Assembly: GCA_947175325.1 (NCBI GenBank)
Contig: CAMWME010000005.1
Span: forward strand, 20,960 to 84,959
Source: an uncultured Clostridia bacterium
GTDB lineage: Bacteria; Bacillota; Clostridia; Christensenellales; Borkfalkiaceae
Direction: 5' to 3'
Length of the DNA: 64,000 bases
The notes under the pieces were generated by a model, which ran no database searches, was not told the DNA's origin, and saw only the letters and a program-made list of their open reading frames with translations. This document shows, one piece after another, positions 1 through 8,944 of the stretch (position 1 is its first letter; every line of letters begins with the position of its first letter). A program made the position numbers and the translations under genes.

Positions 1-1076
1 ACGCGCTCCTTCTTGCCCTTGGTTGAGTTGTAAACGTAAGAACCGGAATCGAGAACGCCCGAATATGCTCTGAAATAAGCAAGACGGCCAACGAAGGGGT
101 CGGTTGCGATTTTGAACGCAAGACCCGCGAAAGGCGCGTTATCGGAAGTTTCTCTCTCTTCCTCTGCGCCCGTGTCGGGGTTAACGCCCTTGACGTGAGC
201 TACGTCTACGGGGGAAGGAAGGAAGTCGATTACGGCGTCCAAAAGCATCTGAACGCCCTTGTTCTTGTACGAAGAACCGCACAAAACGGGGGTGCATTTC
301 ATAGCGATGGTTGCCTTGCGAAGTCCTTTGCGGATTTCGTCGGGGGTGAGTTCCATGGTTTCAAGGAACTTTTCCATAAGCTCGTCGTCGCCTTCTGCAG
401 CCGCTTCCATAACGGCCATATGAGCTTCTTCCGCCGCGTCCTTTAAGTCTGCGGGGATTTCGTCCCTATGATACTGCTTGCCGTCGTCGCTGTCGTAGAT
501 TTCCGCATTCATTTCGATAAGGTCAACGATGCCGCGGAAGGTATCTTCCTTACCGATGGGAAGCTCGATGGGAACGGGGTTAGCTTGAAGCCTCTCCCTC
601 ATCATATCTACTGCGCGCTGGAAGTTTGCGCCGTTGATGTCCATTTTGTTGACGTATGCGATACGGGGTACTTGGTACTTGTCCGCTTGACGCCAAACGG
701 TTTCGGACTGAGGCTCAACGCCGCCCTTTGCACAGAAGGTTGCAACTGCGCCGTCGAGAACGCGAAGGGAGCGTTCAACTTCAACGGTGAAGTCAACGTG
801 TCCCGGGGTGTCGATAATGTTTATACGGCACTCGTCCTTCTTGGTTGCACCGGTCCTCGTCCAGTGGCAGGTGGTTGCAGCGGAGGTAATAGTGATACCT
901 CTTTCTTGCTCTTGAACCATCCAGTCCATAGTTGCAGTACCGTCGTGCGTTTCACCAATCTTGTGGTTGATGCCCGTATAATACAAAATACGTTCGGTAG
1001 TAGTGGTTTTACCCGCATCAATGTGCGCCATTATACCGATGTTTCTGGTATGCAATAAGTCGTAATCTCTTGCCAT
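1..1076 (-). CDS. fusA: Elongation factor G, N-terminal part (cut by window edge)
   Basis: This is the N-terminal ~358 residues of the translation GTPase that drives ribosomal translocation. I read it from the minus strand; it is missing from the ORF track because it runs off the window. The start reads [20 protein letters not shown], with the G1 loop [12 protein letters not shown], the EF-G signature [13 protein letters not shown], the G3 motif DTPGHVDF and the G4 motif NKMD. The ATG lies 13 nt after the rpsG stop, with AGAGGTAAATT upstream as ribosome site, so it is the third gene of the str operon. Nothing odd is seen in the visible part. The C-terminal domains and any tuf gene lie outside the window. 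Confidence 0.97.
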   Translation of the reverse strand, partial: MARDYDLLHTRNIGIMAHIDAGKTTTTERILYYTGINHKIGETHDGTATMDWMVQEQERGITITSAATTCHWTRTGATKKDECRINIIDTPGHVDFTVEVERSLRVLDGAVATFCAKGGVEPQSETVWRQADKYQVPRIAYVNKMDINGANFQRAVDMMRERLQANPVPIELPIGKEDTFRGIVDLIEMNAEIYDSDDGKQYHRDEIPADLKDAAEEAHMAVMEAAAEGDDELMEKFLETMELTPDEIRKGLRKATIAMKCTPVLCGSSYKNKGVQMLLDAVIDFLPSPVDVAHVKGVNPDTGAEEERETSDNAPFAGLAFKIATDPFVGRLAYFRAYSGVLDSGSYVYNSTKGKKER

Positions 1077-1089
1077 AATTTACCTCTGA

Positions 1090-1560
1090 TTAGAAACGGA
1101 AGTGAGCAAACGCCTTGTTTGCTTCTGCCATTCTGTGCGTGTCTTCCTTCTTCTTGACCGCGCCGCCGGCGTTGTTGTAAGCGTCGATAAGCTCTGCTGC
1201 GAGCTTAGCGCTCATTTCACGCTCGCTACGCTTTCTGGTTGCGATAACGAGCCAGCGGATTGCAAGGGTTTGCCTTCTTTCGGGTCTGATTTCGATGGGA
1301 ACTTGGTAGTTTGCACCACCCACACGCCTTGCCTTAACTTCCAAAACGGGCATGATGTTGTTCATAGCCTGCTCGAAAATTTCCATTGCGTCTTTGCCGA
1401 GTTTTTCACTCATGATATTGAAAGCGTCGTAAACGATGTTTTGTGCCGTTCCGCGCTTGCCGTCGTACATAATCTGGTTAACGAGCTTCGTTACAACCTT
1501 GGAATTGTACACGGGATCGGGTAATACGTCCCTCTTGGGAACGCCGCCTCTTCTGGGCAT
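1090..1560 (-). CDS. rpsG: 30S ribosomal protein S7
   Basis: S7 is the 16S rRNA 3'-domain assembly protein of the small subunit. At 156 aa it has the standard length, starts [16 protein letters not shown] and carries the conserved [12 protein letters not shown] and RWLV segments. AAGGAGGATAAAATT precedes the ATG. In many bacteria S7 represses its own operon by binding the rpsL-rpsG spacer. Here that spacer is unusually long (303 nt) and structured (see 1735-1859), but whether S7 binds it is unknown. Confidence 0.98.
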   Translation of the reverse strand: MPRRGGVPKRDVLPDPVYNSKVVTKLVNQIMYDGKRGTAQNIVYDAFNIMSEKLGKDAMEIFEQAMNNIMPVLEVKARRVGGANYQVPIEIRPERRQTLAIRWLVIATRKRSEREMSAKLAAELIDAYNNAGGAVKKKEDTHRMAEANKAFAHFRF

Positions 1561-1734
1561 AATTTTATCCTCCTTTTTGATTTTTAAGGGTTTTTACCTT
1601 AAATAAGCTAATGCTTGCCGCTATGCGGTAGCAAACCTTCTCTGCGGATTTCGTCCGCAAATACTGCCTACTTTTATAACGGTAAGGGTGAAATGTCCGT
1701 AAACAAGTAGGGATTTTTAATCTGTTCTGTGTGT
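1561..1734 (-). promoter_or_regulatory. Structured rpsG leader (rpsL-rpsG spacer, proximal half)
   Basis: This non-coding spacer lies between rpsL and rpsG. It contains two compact hairpins visible on either strand: TGCGGA-TTTCG-TCCGCA at about 1643-1659, and the GCCGC-TAT-GCGG hairpin at about 1615-1630. It would be part of the str mRNA on the minus strand and could be an S7 autoregulation site. That role is inferred only from its position. Confidence 0.45.
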
Positions 1735-1859
1735 ATAAACCACAGAGATGCGGTGCAATGCTAGGCGCGGTGATTTTTTACGACGGGGAGTTTACTTGAA
1801 GTAAATGACCCTAGAAAAAATTGCCGCAACAACGCAGTGTGCCGTAGATTTGGGGTTTA
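1735..1859 (+). ncRNA. Structured intergenic element, copy 1 of 3
   Basis: This is copy 1 of a repeated ~125-nt element, read on the plus strand. The outer stem is TAAACCACA (1735-1743) with TGGGGTTTA (1851-1859), with one mismatch. Next comes the conserved CAGAGATGCG core, then a 13-bp stem of GCGGTGATTTTTT (1767-1779) with AAAAAATTGCCGC (1815-1827) that includes two G-U pairs. The apical hairpin is GAG-TTTACT-TGA-AGTAAA-TGAC. It ends 4 bp before the rpsL stop, inside the str operon but in antisense orientation. It could be an RNA or a palindromic mobile element. I know no family that matches it. Confidence 0.6.
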
Positions 1860-1863
1860 ACGA

Positions 1864-2238
1864 TTATTTCTTGGGGCGTTTAGCGCCGTAACGCGAACGC
1901 GCTTGCATTCTCTTGGAAACGCCAGCCGTATCGAGCGCACCACGAATGATGTGATAACGAACGCCGGGTAAATCCTTTACACGGCCGCCGCGAATGAGGA
2001 CGGACGAGTGCTCTTGCAAGTTGTGACCTTCACCGGGAATGTAAACGGTACCTTCCTGTTTGTTGGTAAGGCGAACCCTTGCAATCTTTCTTATAGCGGA
2101 GTTAGGCTTCTTAGGGGTCGTGGTAGTAACCGAAAGGCATACGCCGCGCTTTTGAGGACAGTTGTCCAAAATGGGCGATTTCGATTTGTAGACCTGCTTT
2201 TCTCTGCCGTTTCTTATAAGCTGGTTGATTGTAGGCAT
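1864..2238 (-). CDS. rpsL: 30S ribosomal protein S12
   Basis: S12 is the decoding-centre protein and the first gene of the str operon. At 124 aa it has normal length and starts [14 protein letters not shown]. The [11 protein letters not shown] and [13 protein letters not shown] loops carry the usual lysines, so no classical streptomycin-resistance substitution is visible. An AAGGAGGTAAAAAG ribosome site precedes the ATG. It has its own promoter and leader hairpin upstream (2335-2412). Confidence 0.98.
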   Translation of the reverse strand: MPTINQLIRNGREKQVYKSKSPILDNCPQKRGVCLSVTTTTPKKPNSAIRKIARVRLTNKQEGTVYIPGEGHNLQEHSSVLIRGGRVKDLPGVRYHIIRGALDTAGVSKRMQARSRYGAKRPKK

Positions 2239-2334
2239 CTTTTTACCTCCTTGTTAGTTTGAATATTTCACCTTATCCGCGTACCCTTAAAAGCGGAGAA
2301 AGGAAAAAGCAATTATAATATATAATAATGAAAA

Positions 2335-2412
2335 GCTTCCGCAACGCTCAGCATAGTCGTCCATACTAAGCGTGCGAAAGCAATTTTAACAAATATTTAC
2401 TTAATTGTCAAA
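2335..2412 (-). promoter_or_regulatory. str operon promoter followed by a long leader hairpin
   Basis: On the minus strand TTGACA (2407-2412) and TAAAAT (2383-2388) are separated by 18 nt. Transcription should begin right at a long hairpin that pairs GCTTTCGCACGCTTAG with CTGAGCGTTGCGGAAGC (2335-2381). The hairpin is followed by TTTTC and an AT-rich tract. It could be an attenuator, an mRNA-stabilising 5' hairpin, or the recG terminator. A second weak -10-like TATAAT (about 2312-2322) lies further downstream. Confidence 0.55.
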
Positions 2413-2440
2413 TAATTTTTATAAGATTTTTTAAGCGGCG

Positions 2441-4447
2441 TCAGTTAAGCGTTACGTCGGATAGCGCTTTGTACTTTTCGGCGGCTATGCGGGTAAGCTC
2501 GCGCGTGTCGAGTATGCCCGAAAAAGCTTCGTCCGAAAGTTTTTTTGCCGTAAAAACGGTTTCTACGGGGAAACGGAGATTTTTTATCTCGGATAACATT
2601 CTGCCGCTTTGGCGCGTGCCCATAAAGTCGCCGCCGCCGCGCATCTTTAAATCGGCTTCGGCAATTTCGAAACCGTCCGCGCAGTTCTTTATGACGGACA
2701 AGCGCTCACGCGCTTCCTCGGTATCGGTGCCCATAAGTAGGAAGCAATAGCTTTTTTTGTCGCCTCTGCCGACGCGCCCGCGGAGCTGGTGAAGCTGTGA
2801 AAGGCCGAAGCGTTCGGCGTTATAAATAATCATGGTGGTTGCGTCGGGCACGTCCACGCCGACCTCTATGACGGTGGTTGAAACGAGGCAGTCGTACTCC
2901 TTAGCCTTAAACGCGGACATTATCGCGTTCTTTTCCTTATCCTTCATTTTGCCGTGTAAAAGAGCGAAGCGAACCGACGGCATTTTTGCGCGCAGGTCGT
3001 CGTAAAGCTCGGTTACGGACATAACCGTGCCCTCGTCGTCGCCCTCGATTTTGGGGCAGACGAAATAGGTCTGATTGCCCAGCGCCGCTTGCTCGGCAAC
3101 GTAACGGAGCATATCGCCATATTTGCGCTCGGGAATAATCGAGGTGGAAATTTCTTGGCGGGAACGGGGCTTGTCCTTTATTGTGGTTACGTCGAGGTCG
3201 CCGTAGAAAATTAAAGAAAGCGTGCGGGGAATGGGCGTTGCCGACATAACGAGCACGTCGCACCCCTCGCCTTTTTCAACGAGTGAAGAACGTTGTGCAA
3301 CTCCGAAGCGGTGCTGTTCGTCGCAGACGGCGAAGGCAAGGTTTTTGAAAACTACGTCGTCTTGAATGACGGCGTGGGTGCCGCAGACGATATGTATTTC
3401 ACCGCTTGCAAGTCCTTTCTTTATCGCCTTCTTCTCGGCGGCGGGAGTTGAGCCCGTTAAAGTTTCGACCTTGTAGTCGGGAAAATACCTTTTCAAAAGC
3501 TCCGCATTTTGGCGGGCAAGCACCTCTGTAGGGGCGAGCATTGCGGCTTGAAAACCCGATTTGACCCCCATATATATGCCGGATAACGCCACTGCGGTCT
3601 TGCCGCTGCCGACGTCGCCTTGCAAAAGCATATTCATTTTGTGGGGGGAATGAACCGCCTCGAAAACCTTTGCTACCGCCTCTTTCTGCCCCGATGTAAA
3701 TTCAAAGGGGAAACGGGAAATAAAGCTACGTAAATCGTCTTCCTTGACGGTGTAGCGGCGCATTCTTGCCTCTTCCCGCCCGCCTTTTATAACTTTGAAC
3801 GCAGAAATTAAAAGAAAGTATTCTTCCAAGGCGATACGCGCCGAGCCGGATTTTATATCCTCCGAGGTTTCGGGGCAATGGACTTTATAGTAGGCTTCGG
3901 ACAGCGGCATTAAGTTGTACTTTTTGAGCAAAGGTGCCGGTATATGGCTTAAATACGGCACTTTTTTTAGGGCTTGACGGATAGCCGTTCTTACCACGCC
4001 TTGCGTTAAACCGCCCGATAAAGAATAGACGGGAACGAGCCCTTGAAGGTTGGAAATTTTGTCCGTACGCTCAAACGACGGGTTAGTCATTTGGCAACCC
4101 ATACCGTACCTATTTTGAACTCTGCCGTAAAAGAGGTACTCCCCTACTTTCAGTTTCTGCGCGACGTAAGGCTGATTAAACCATATCGCTGTAAACATAT
4201 GTCCGCACTGCTGGCAGAGGGCTTTGACGAAGGGCCGCTTTGCGTAAGGATTGACTTCTACGTTTAAAACTTCGCACACGGTTAAAATAACGTCGTTGTG
4301 GTAGGCGTTTTTTAAAAGCGTGGCGTGGCGCAAGTCAAGATAGTCCCGCGGAAAATGGCGGACTAATTCTTCAAGCGTGTACACGCCCATTTTATTGAAG
4401 TCTTTTTCACGTTTATCCGAAACGTATTTAATAGAAGTGAGTTGCAT
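2441..4447 (-). CDS. recG: ATP-dependent DNA helicase RecG
   Basis: RecG remodels stalled replication forks and Holliday junctions. The 668 aa are close to the family norm. The order is an N-terminal wedge/OB domain (about 1-230), Walker A GDVGSGKTAVA near residue 280, the DEQH box in FAVCDEQHRFG near 375, MSATPIPRTL, and a C-terminal helicase lobe with VGVDVPDATTM and QLRGRVGRGD. It is the last gene of the asp23-fakA-recG run, as in Bacillus. Its codons near 3563-3588 include one copy of the dispersed CCCCCATATAT motif, but the encoded stretch (YMGVKSGF) fits the family, so nothing appears to be inserted. Confidence 0.97.
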   Translation of the reverse strand: MQLTSIKYVSDKREKDFNKMGVYTLEELVRHFPRDYLDLRHATLLKNAYHNDVILTVCEVLNVEVNPYAKRPFVKALCQQCGHMFTAIWFNQPYVAQKLKVGEYLFYGRVQNRYGMGCQMTNPSFERTDKISNLQGLVPVYSLSGGLTQGVVRTAIRQALKKVPYLSHIPAPLLKKYNLMPLSEAYYKVHCPETSEDIKSGSARIALEEYFLLISAFKVIKGGREEARMRRYTVKEDDLRSFISRFPFEFTSGQKEAVAKVFEAVHSPHKMNMLLQGDVGSGKTAVALSGIYMGVKSGFQAAMLAPTEVLARQNAELLKRYFPDYKVETLTGSTPAAEKKAIKKGLASGEIHIVCGTHAVIQDDVVFKNLAFAVCDEQHRFGVAQRSSLVEKGEGCDVLVMSATPIPRTLSLIFYGDLDVTTIKDKPRSRQEISTSIIPERKYGDMLRYVAEQAALGNQTYFVCPKIEGDDEGTVMSVTELYDDLRAKMPSVRFALLHGKMKDKEKNAIMSAFKAKEYDCLVSTTVIEVGVDVPDATTMIIYNAERFGLSQLHQLRGRVGRGDKKSYCFLLMGTDTEEARERLSVIKNCADGFEIAEADLKMRGGGDFMGTRQSGRMLSEIKNLRFPVETVFTAKKLSDEAFSGILDTRELTRIAAEKYKALSDVTLN

Positions 4448-4469
4448 AAGCGTTCCGCAAATTTTATTA

Positions 4470-4493
4470 AAGGGAAGACGGCCGTCTTCCCTT
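4470..4493. terminator. Perfect 24-bp palindrome between fakA-like gene and recG
   Basis: AAGGGAAGACGGCCGTCTTCCCTT is a perfect inverted repeat in the 97-bp spacer between the fakA-like gene and recG. On the minus strand it is followed by TAATAAAATTT, a weak U tract. It may be a partial terminator that lowers recG expression or an mRNA-processing hairpin. Confidence 0.45.
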
Positions 4494-4515
4494 GAAAATT
4501 ATCGTTAATTGCAAT

Positions 4516-4541
4516 ATATATGGGGGTCTATCGTAAAAATG
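4516..4541 (-). repeat. Dispersed CATATATGGGGGTCTA motif, copy A
   Basis: This intergenic copy of the recurring motif contains ATATATGGGGGTCTATCG. Together with its downstream GTAAAAATG it is identical over 26 bp, in the opposite orientation, to the copy at 35372-35397. It lies directly 3' of the fakA-like gene. The function is unknown. Confidence 0.7.
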
Positions 4542-4544
4542 CGC

Positions 4545-6200
4545 TTACTCCAAAGACACCATATAATAGTACACGGGCTGCCCGCCGAAGTGGAAATCCA
4601 CGTCGCAGTCGGGGTATTGCTCGGCAAGCTTTGCCGCAAGCTCTTGCGCTTCCTCTTCCTTTACGCCTTCACCGTAGTATAAGGTTATCATACCGTGCTC
4701 GTCGTTCTTTAAGGATTTAACGAGCTTCAAGGTGGTGTCAACTACGTTGTCGCTTTTGGCAAGAATGCGCTTGTTGTCAAGGCCTATGATGTCGCCCTCT
4801 TTCAGCTTGAAGCCGTTCATGGTGGTTTCGCGCACGGCGTAGGTTACTTGTCCAGACGCAACGTTATCTATGGCGTGCGTCATATTGGTTTTGTTTTCGG
4901 GCACGGACGCTTCGGGGTTAAACGCAAGCGCCGCCGCAAAGCCTTGGGGCACGTTCTTCGTGGGAATAACGTGAATGGTGCGGTTGGTAACTAACCCCTT
5001 TGCTTGCTCCGCCGCAAGAATTACGTTGGAGTTGTTGGGGAACACGAATACGTTTGAAGCGTTAATCTTCTGCACCGCGTCCGCGATATCTTGTGCGGAA
5101 GGGTTCATAGTCTGTCCGCCCTCGATAACTCTGTCGCACATTAAGTCCTTGAAAATTTCTTCAAGACCCTTGCCCGCACAGATGGAAAGCATGCCCATCT
5201 CCTTCTTCTCGGATTCGAGCTTAGCTTTCAGCGCGCGGTTTTCTTCGAGCATGTTTTCGATTTTTATTCTGTCAAGTTCGCCAAGCTCGAGCGCGTAAGT
5301 GAGCGCAACGCCCGGCGTGTTGGTGTGAACGTGAACCTTAATAAGCTCTAAATCGCCGATACAAATGACGCTGTCGCCGATGTTCATTAACTTTTCTTTA
5401 AGTCTGTCAATGTCGGCAAGGGTGGTCATTTGGTTCAAGTTGATTACGAAGAACTCGGTACAATAGGCAAATTCAATGTCGCCTAAATCGAGATTTATTA
5501 TGTCGGAATTGTCGCCGAAAACGTCCTCGTCGGATTTTCCGCCGTCAACGAAGTCGCTGGGAATTTCGCTGAGCTCGGCGTCCTCACCCGAAAGCGCGGA
5601 CAAGAAACCGCGCATTATAGTCATAAGGCCCATGCCGCCGGAATCGACTACGCCGGCCTTCTTTAAGACGGGCATAAGCTCGGGAGTTTTTGCCAAAGCT
5701 TCGTCGCCGACTTCTATTAAAGCGGTTAAAAAGGGAATAAAGTCCTTATGCTTGCTTGCAAGCTTGGGGGCGCTTTCCGCCATTAACCTAATAACAGTTA
5801 AAATCGTACCTTCCTTGGGAATGGATACGGCGCCGTAAGCAACTTTTGAGCCCGCTTCCATAGCTTTTGCAAAGGTTTTGGTATCGAAAGCGTCCTTGGT
5901 ATCGCGTACGACGGAGCAGATGCCGCGGAAAATCTGGGAAGAAATAACGCCCGAATTGCCGCGCGCGCCGCGCAGTGCGCCCTTTGAAACCGTATCGCAA
6001 ATTTCTTGAAAACGGTTGGAAGTGCAAGCGTTCATTTCCTTAACTGCGGATTGAAGCGTGAGCGACATATTAGTACCCGTGTCACCGTCGGGAACGGGGA
6101 AGACGTTTCTTGCGTCTATTTCCGCCCTATTTATTTCAAGATTTCTGGCACCGAAAGCCACCATTTTACGGAATTCAGTGCTGTTTACCGTTTTTGCCAT
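4545..6200 (-). CDS. fakA: FakA-like (YloV/DhaL-family) fatty-acid kinase subunit
   Basis: This is a 551-aa member of the YloV/FakA family. In Staphylococcus that family phosphorylates fatty acids presented by FakB/DegV proteins. The N-terminal DhaL-type nucleotide domain (about 1-210) shows NVFPVPDGDTGTNM, which supplies the Mg-binding aspartates, and GARGNSGVISSQ. The C-terminal half contains a conserved NNSN segment and the family end piece ILYYGEG-like (LYYGEGVKEEEA). It sits between the asp23-like gene and recG, the canonical Firmicute neighbourhood. No fakB partner is present in the window. Confidence 0.9.
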   Translation of the reverse strand: MAKTVNSTEFRKMVAFGARNLEINRAEIDARNVFPVPDGDTGTNMSLTLQSAVKEMNACTSNRFQEICDTVSKGALRGARGNSGVISSQIFRGICSVVRDTKDAFDTKTFAKAMEAGSKVAYGAVSIPKEGTILTVIRLMAESAPKLASKHKDFIPFLTALIEVGDEALAKTPELMPVLKKAGVVDSGGMGLMTIMRGFLSALSGEDAELSEIPSDFVDGGKSDEDVFGDNSDIINLDLGDIEFAYCTEFFVINLNQMTTLADIDRLKEKLMNIGDSVICIGDLELIKVHVHTNTPGVALTYALELGELDRIKIENMLEENRALKAKLESEKKEMGMLSICAGKGLEEIFKDLMCDRVIEGGQTMNPSAQDIADAVQKINASNVFVFPNNSNVILAAEQAKGLVTNRTIHVIPTKNVPQGFAAALAFNPEASVPENKTNMTHAIDNVASGQVTYAVRETTMNGFKLKEGDIIGLDNKRILAKSDNVVDTTLKLVKSLKNDEHGMITLYYGEGVKEEEAQELAAKLAEQYPDCDVDFHFGGQPVYYYMVSLE

Positions 6201-6274
6201 AAATTAATACACCATTAAAATTTTTCTTGATTTATAGTAACAGAAATCCACACAAACGGGGTTTGCGCGGATTT

Positions 6275-6625
6275 TTATAATTTGACACCTATGACGTTGA
6301 CGTTCACGGTGTCGACAATCATGCCCGTGAACTTTTCAACTTTGTATTTTACGCTCTCTTTTAAGGACTCTGCAACGGCGTTTATAGATACGCCGTACTT
6401 GATAATTACGTTGACGTCGATAAAAATTCTGTCGCCCGAGGTTACGACCTTGATGCCTCTGCCGTCGGGTTGCTTCTTTAAAAGCTCGGAAAGCGAGTCG
6501 GTAAGCTTGCGGGAGCTGGTATCCACGATGCCGTAGCATTCAAGCGCAGCGTTTTTAGCCACCTTGGCGATGGCTGAATCGGATATTGAAATTTTACCGA
6601 ATACGTTGCTTGTGTTTACAGACAT
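6275..6625 (-). CDS. yloU: Asp23/Gls24 family envelope-stress protein (YloU)
   Basis: This 116-aa Asp23-family protein starts MSVNTSNVFGKISISDSAIAKVAKNAALECYGIVD and ends with the typical VNVIGVKL strand. Family members are cytoplasmic and membrane-associated and are linked to cell-envelope homeostasis, but the biochemical role is not settled. The gene opens the yloU-fakA-recG cluster and diverges from rpmB across a ~300-bp AT-rich spacer. Confidence 0.92.
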   Translation of the reverse strand: MSVNTSNVFGKISISDSAIAKVAKNAALECYGIVDTSSRKLTDSLSELLKKQPDGRGIKVVTSGDRIFIDVNVIIKYGVSINAVAESLKESVKYKVEKFTGMIVDTVNVNVIGVKL

Positions 6626-6929
6626 TTCTATCTCCCGAAAGCGGCATTTTTGCGTAAGTAACGCTTTTGCCTTATACTATTTTAAAACATTTGGACGCAA
6701 TTTGCAAGTAATTATTGTAAATAATTGGTAACTTAATGGCTGACAAGGACCTTTTTTGAGAAAAGGTTTTAAAATTATTTTGCAAAATAAACAAAAAAAT
6801 AAAACTTACAACGCGTTTTTGATTGATTTTTTTTAAATTGCGTGATATATTTATTTAGCTGTTTTTGCAAAACGGCTTTATTTGTGAACTTTTTTACTAA
6901 AATATTATACCTATTCGGAGGTGTTTGAT
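6626..6929. promoter_or_regulatory. AT-rich divergent promoter region between yloU and rpmB
   Basis: This 304-bp spacer contains no gene. On the minus strand TTGCGT and TATAAG at 18 nt may serve yloU. For rpmB a weak TTGTGA with an ATTATA-like -10 lies just before the GGAGG. An isolated hairpin of ACCTTTT with AAAAGGT (about 6750-6772), followed by a T/A run, looks terminator-like although no gene precedes it. Confidence 0.35.
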
Positions 6930-7112
6930 ATGTCGAGAGTATGCACAGTCTGCGGAAAAGGTCAGACCACGGGCAACAACGTGAGCCACTCAAAAAGAAG
7001 AACGAGAAGAACGTTTAAAGCTAACGTTCAGAAAGTTTCGTACGTAAACAGCGGTAAGGTTGTTACGGGTTACGTTTGCACGAGATGCCTTAAAACCGTT
7101 GAAAGAGCGTAA
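6930..7112 (+). CDS. rpmB: 50S ribosomal protein L28
   Basis: L28 is a small large-subunit protein of 60 aa. I place the start at the internal ATG ([11 protein letters not shown]), 9 nt after the GTG used in the track, because homologues begin there and GGAGG sits at the right distance. Two CxxC pairs (CTVCGKG, CTRCLK) mark the zinc-binding form. It is monocistronic, has its own terminator, and diverges from the yloU-fakA-recG cluster as in Bacillus. Confidence 0.96.
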   Translation: MSRVCTVCGKGQTTGNNVSHSKRRTRRTFKANVQKVSYVNSGKVVTGYVCTRCLKTVERA

Positions 7113-7152
7113 ATAGTACGCTACTTTTACCGTACCTTATTTGAATAAAACA

Positions 7153-7186
7153 AAAGCAGTTGCGAAGCAAACGCAACTGCTTTTTT
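7153..7186 (+). terminator. Rho-independent terminator of rpmB
   Basis: An AAAGCAGTTGCG hairpin arm pairs with CGCAACTGCTTT around a 7-nt loop, followed by a run of T. It lies between the convergent rpmB and dipeptidase genes and could act for both. Confidence 0.9.
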
Positions 7187-7203
7187 CGTGCAATTTATTT
7201 TGA

Positions 7204-8145
7204 TTAGCCGCACACCTCTTTAAATACCCGCAAAAAGTTTTTGTAAGCAAACTTTTCAACCGTAGAGTTAGGGATACCGCTATCAATAAGATAATTTAAA
7301 AGCGCGGGAACGCGGGTGCAGTCTGGAATTTCGGGATTGACGGGTATACCGTCGAAATCCGAACCGATGGCGATAACGTCCTCACCGCCAACGCTTATTA
7401 GGTGGCGGACATTTTTCAAGGTGCAGTCAAATGCCGGCGTGCCGAGAAAATCCTTACAAAAATTTACGCCTATTACGCCGCCGCAGTCGGCGATTTTTTT
7501 TATGAGTTCGTCCGAAAGGTTTCGGCAAACGTTCAGCACGCTTTGCGCGTTGGAATGGCTTGCGACGATAGGGATTTTTCTGCCGTTTAAAATATCGCGC
7601 GCGCCGCCGTCCGAAAGGTGAGAAATATCAATTATTATTTCGTTATTATCAAGACGCTCGACAGCCTCTTTGCCGAGGGCGGTTAGCCCTTCGTCGACTC
7701 GCTTTTCAAACTGAGGCAAGCCGTTTTCGAAAACGAGGTTGGGGCTTGCAAGAAGGTTCTTGTTGTTCCAGACGAGGGAAGCCATTTTTACGCCCTCTTT
7801 TTTAAGGCGGTCTATCTTATCAAGGTCGGAGCCGATAAATCCGAGGTTTTCAACGGTTAGGATTATACCGACTTTACCCTCTCTTTCACACTGCAAAATA
7901 TCGCTATAATTTGCGATTGGTGCCGCAATATGCCTTAGTTTCGGCATATTTTGCTTGTAGTAGGCTAAATATTTTTCAAAGTCAAAAGCGGCGCTTTCGC
8001 CCTCAGTAAAAATAGCGAAACACTGCGCCGCGCAAGTTACCTTTTTAAGTTTGGTAAGATTAGTTTGTCCTTCGTATCCGACAAGGTCAGAGCTGCGGTC
8101 AGCGCAAGCCGTGAGCGTGTCGGTGTGCATATCCGTATAAATCAT
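7204..8145 (-). CDS. Membrane-type (renal) dipeptidase family M19 protein
   Basis: This is a 313-aa M19-family zinc dipeptidase, a TIM-barrel enzyme that typically cleaves dipeptides, sometimes D-amino-acid containing. Metal ligands are recognisable: DMHTDTL at the N-terminus (HxD), the VENLG glutamate, IDISHLSDG, VASHSNAQSV and AIGSDFDGI. No signal peptide is visible, so it is probably cytoplasmic. It lies downstream of rpe across a 124-bp gap and may belong to the same transcript. In Bacillus no dipeptidase sits here. Confidence 0.88.
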   Translation of the reverse strand: MIYTDMHTDTLTACADRSSDLVGYEGQTNLTKLKKVTCAAQCFAIFTEGESAAFDFEKYLAYYKQNMPKLRHIAAPIANYSDILQCEREGKVGIILTVENLGFIGSDLDKIDRLKKEGVKMASLVWNNKNLLASPNLVFENGLPQFEKRVDEGLTALGKEAVERLDNNEIIIDISHLSDGGARDILNGRKIPIVASHSNAQSVLNVCRNLSDELIKKIADCGGVIGVNFCKDFLGTPAFDCTLKNVRHLISVGGEDVIAIGSDFDGIPVNPEIPDCTRVPALLNYLIDSGIPNSTVEKFAYKNFLRVFKEVCG

Positions 8146-8269
8146 TTTCTGAAAAACAGCCTTAAAATTTTTCTTATCGCCTTGGGCGGTTTAATGCATA
8201 TTACGGTCATACTTCACCCCTTAAATTCAGTTGTTTTATTATATGCTTAAGGGACGAAAAAGTGTGAAC

Positions 8270-8935
8270 TCAGCGTTTTAAATTAGCTATTGCTTTTGCG
8301 GTGTCCTCGGCATTAAATATTGCAGAACCGGCAACCAAAACGTTTGCGCCCGCTTCAATAATTGCCCGCGCGTTTTCTTCGGTAACGCCGCCGTCAATTT
8401 CGATATCCATATCGGGGCGGCCTATTTTAATAGCGTATTCACGAGCTTTTTTGACCTTTTCAAGCACTTCGGGGATGAACTTTTGTCCGCCGTAGCCGGG
8501 GTAGACCGACATTAACAGCACCATATCGCAAAGCGGGAACACGGGGAAAAGGTTTTCGACGGGGACGTCGGGGTTGACGACCGCGCCGCATTTTACGCCG
8601 CAAGACTTAATAAGGCGCAAAGTTTCTTCCAAATAGGTATCCGAAACCTTTTTGCAAGCTTGGTAGTGCACCGTGATTATATCGGCACCCGCTTCTGCAA
8701 AGAATTTTATCTGCGTTTGGGGATGCTCAATCATAAGGTGCGCGTCTAAGGGTAGCTTTGTGAGGGGGCGGATATTTTTTATCATTTGCGCGCCGAAGGT
8801 TATCGGCTCGACAAAGCTGCCGTCCATAACGTCGCAGTGGATTAAATCTGCACCGCATTTTTCTAATTTTTTTACGGTTTCACCTATAACGGAGAAATCC
8901 GCCGAAAGTATCGAAGGGGCGATTTTGATTTTCAT
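8270..8935 (-). CDS. rpe: Ribulose-phosphate 3-epimerase
   Basis: It interconverts ribulose-5-P and xylulose-5-P in the pentose phosphate pathway. At 221 aa it is full length, with IAPSILSADF, the metal site HCDVMDGSFVEPITFG, the HLMIEHP histidine, SVYPGYGGQKF and EIDGGVTEENA. It follows rlmN by only 9 nt. In Bacillus prpC, prkC and rsgA separate these two genes; all three are missing here. Confidence 0.97.
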   Translation of the reverse strand: MKIKIAPSILSADFSVIGETVKKLEKCGADLIHCDVMDGSFVEPITFGAQMIKNIRPLTKLPLDAHLMIEHPQTQIKFFAEAGADIITVHYQACKKVSDTYLEETLRLIKSCGVKCGAVVNPDVPVENLFPVFPLCDMVLLMSVYPGYGGQKFIPEVLEKVKKAREYAIKIGRPDMDIEIDGGVTEENARAIIEAGANVLVAGSAIFNAEDTAKAIANLKR

Positions 8936-8944
8936 AATTTGCTC

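Noticed and set aside
195-1058. Two plus-strand ORFs (83 and 196 aa) at the window start
   Set aside because: They lie entirely antisense to fusA, whose minus-strand reading gives a perfect EF-G N-terminus. They are shadow ORFs.
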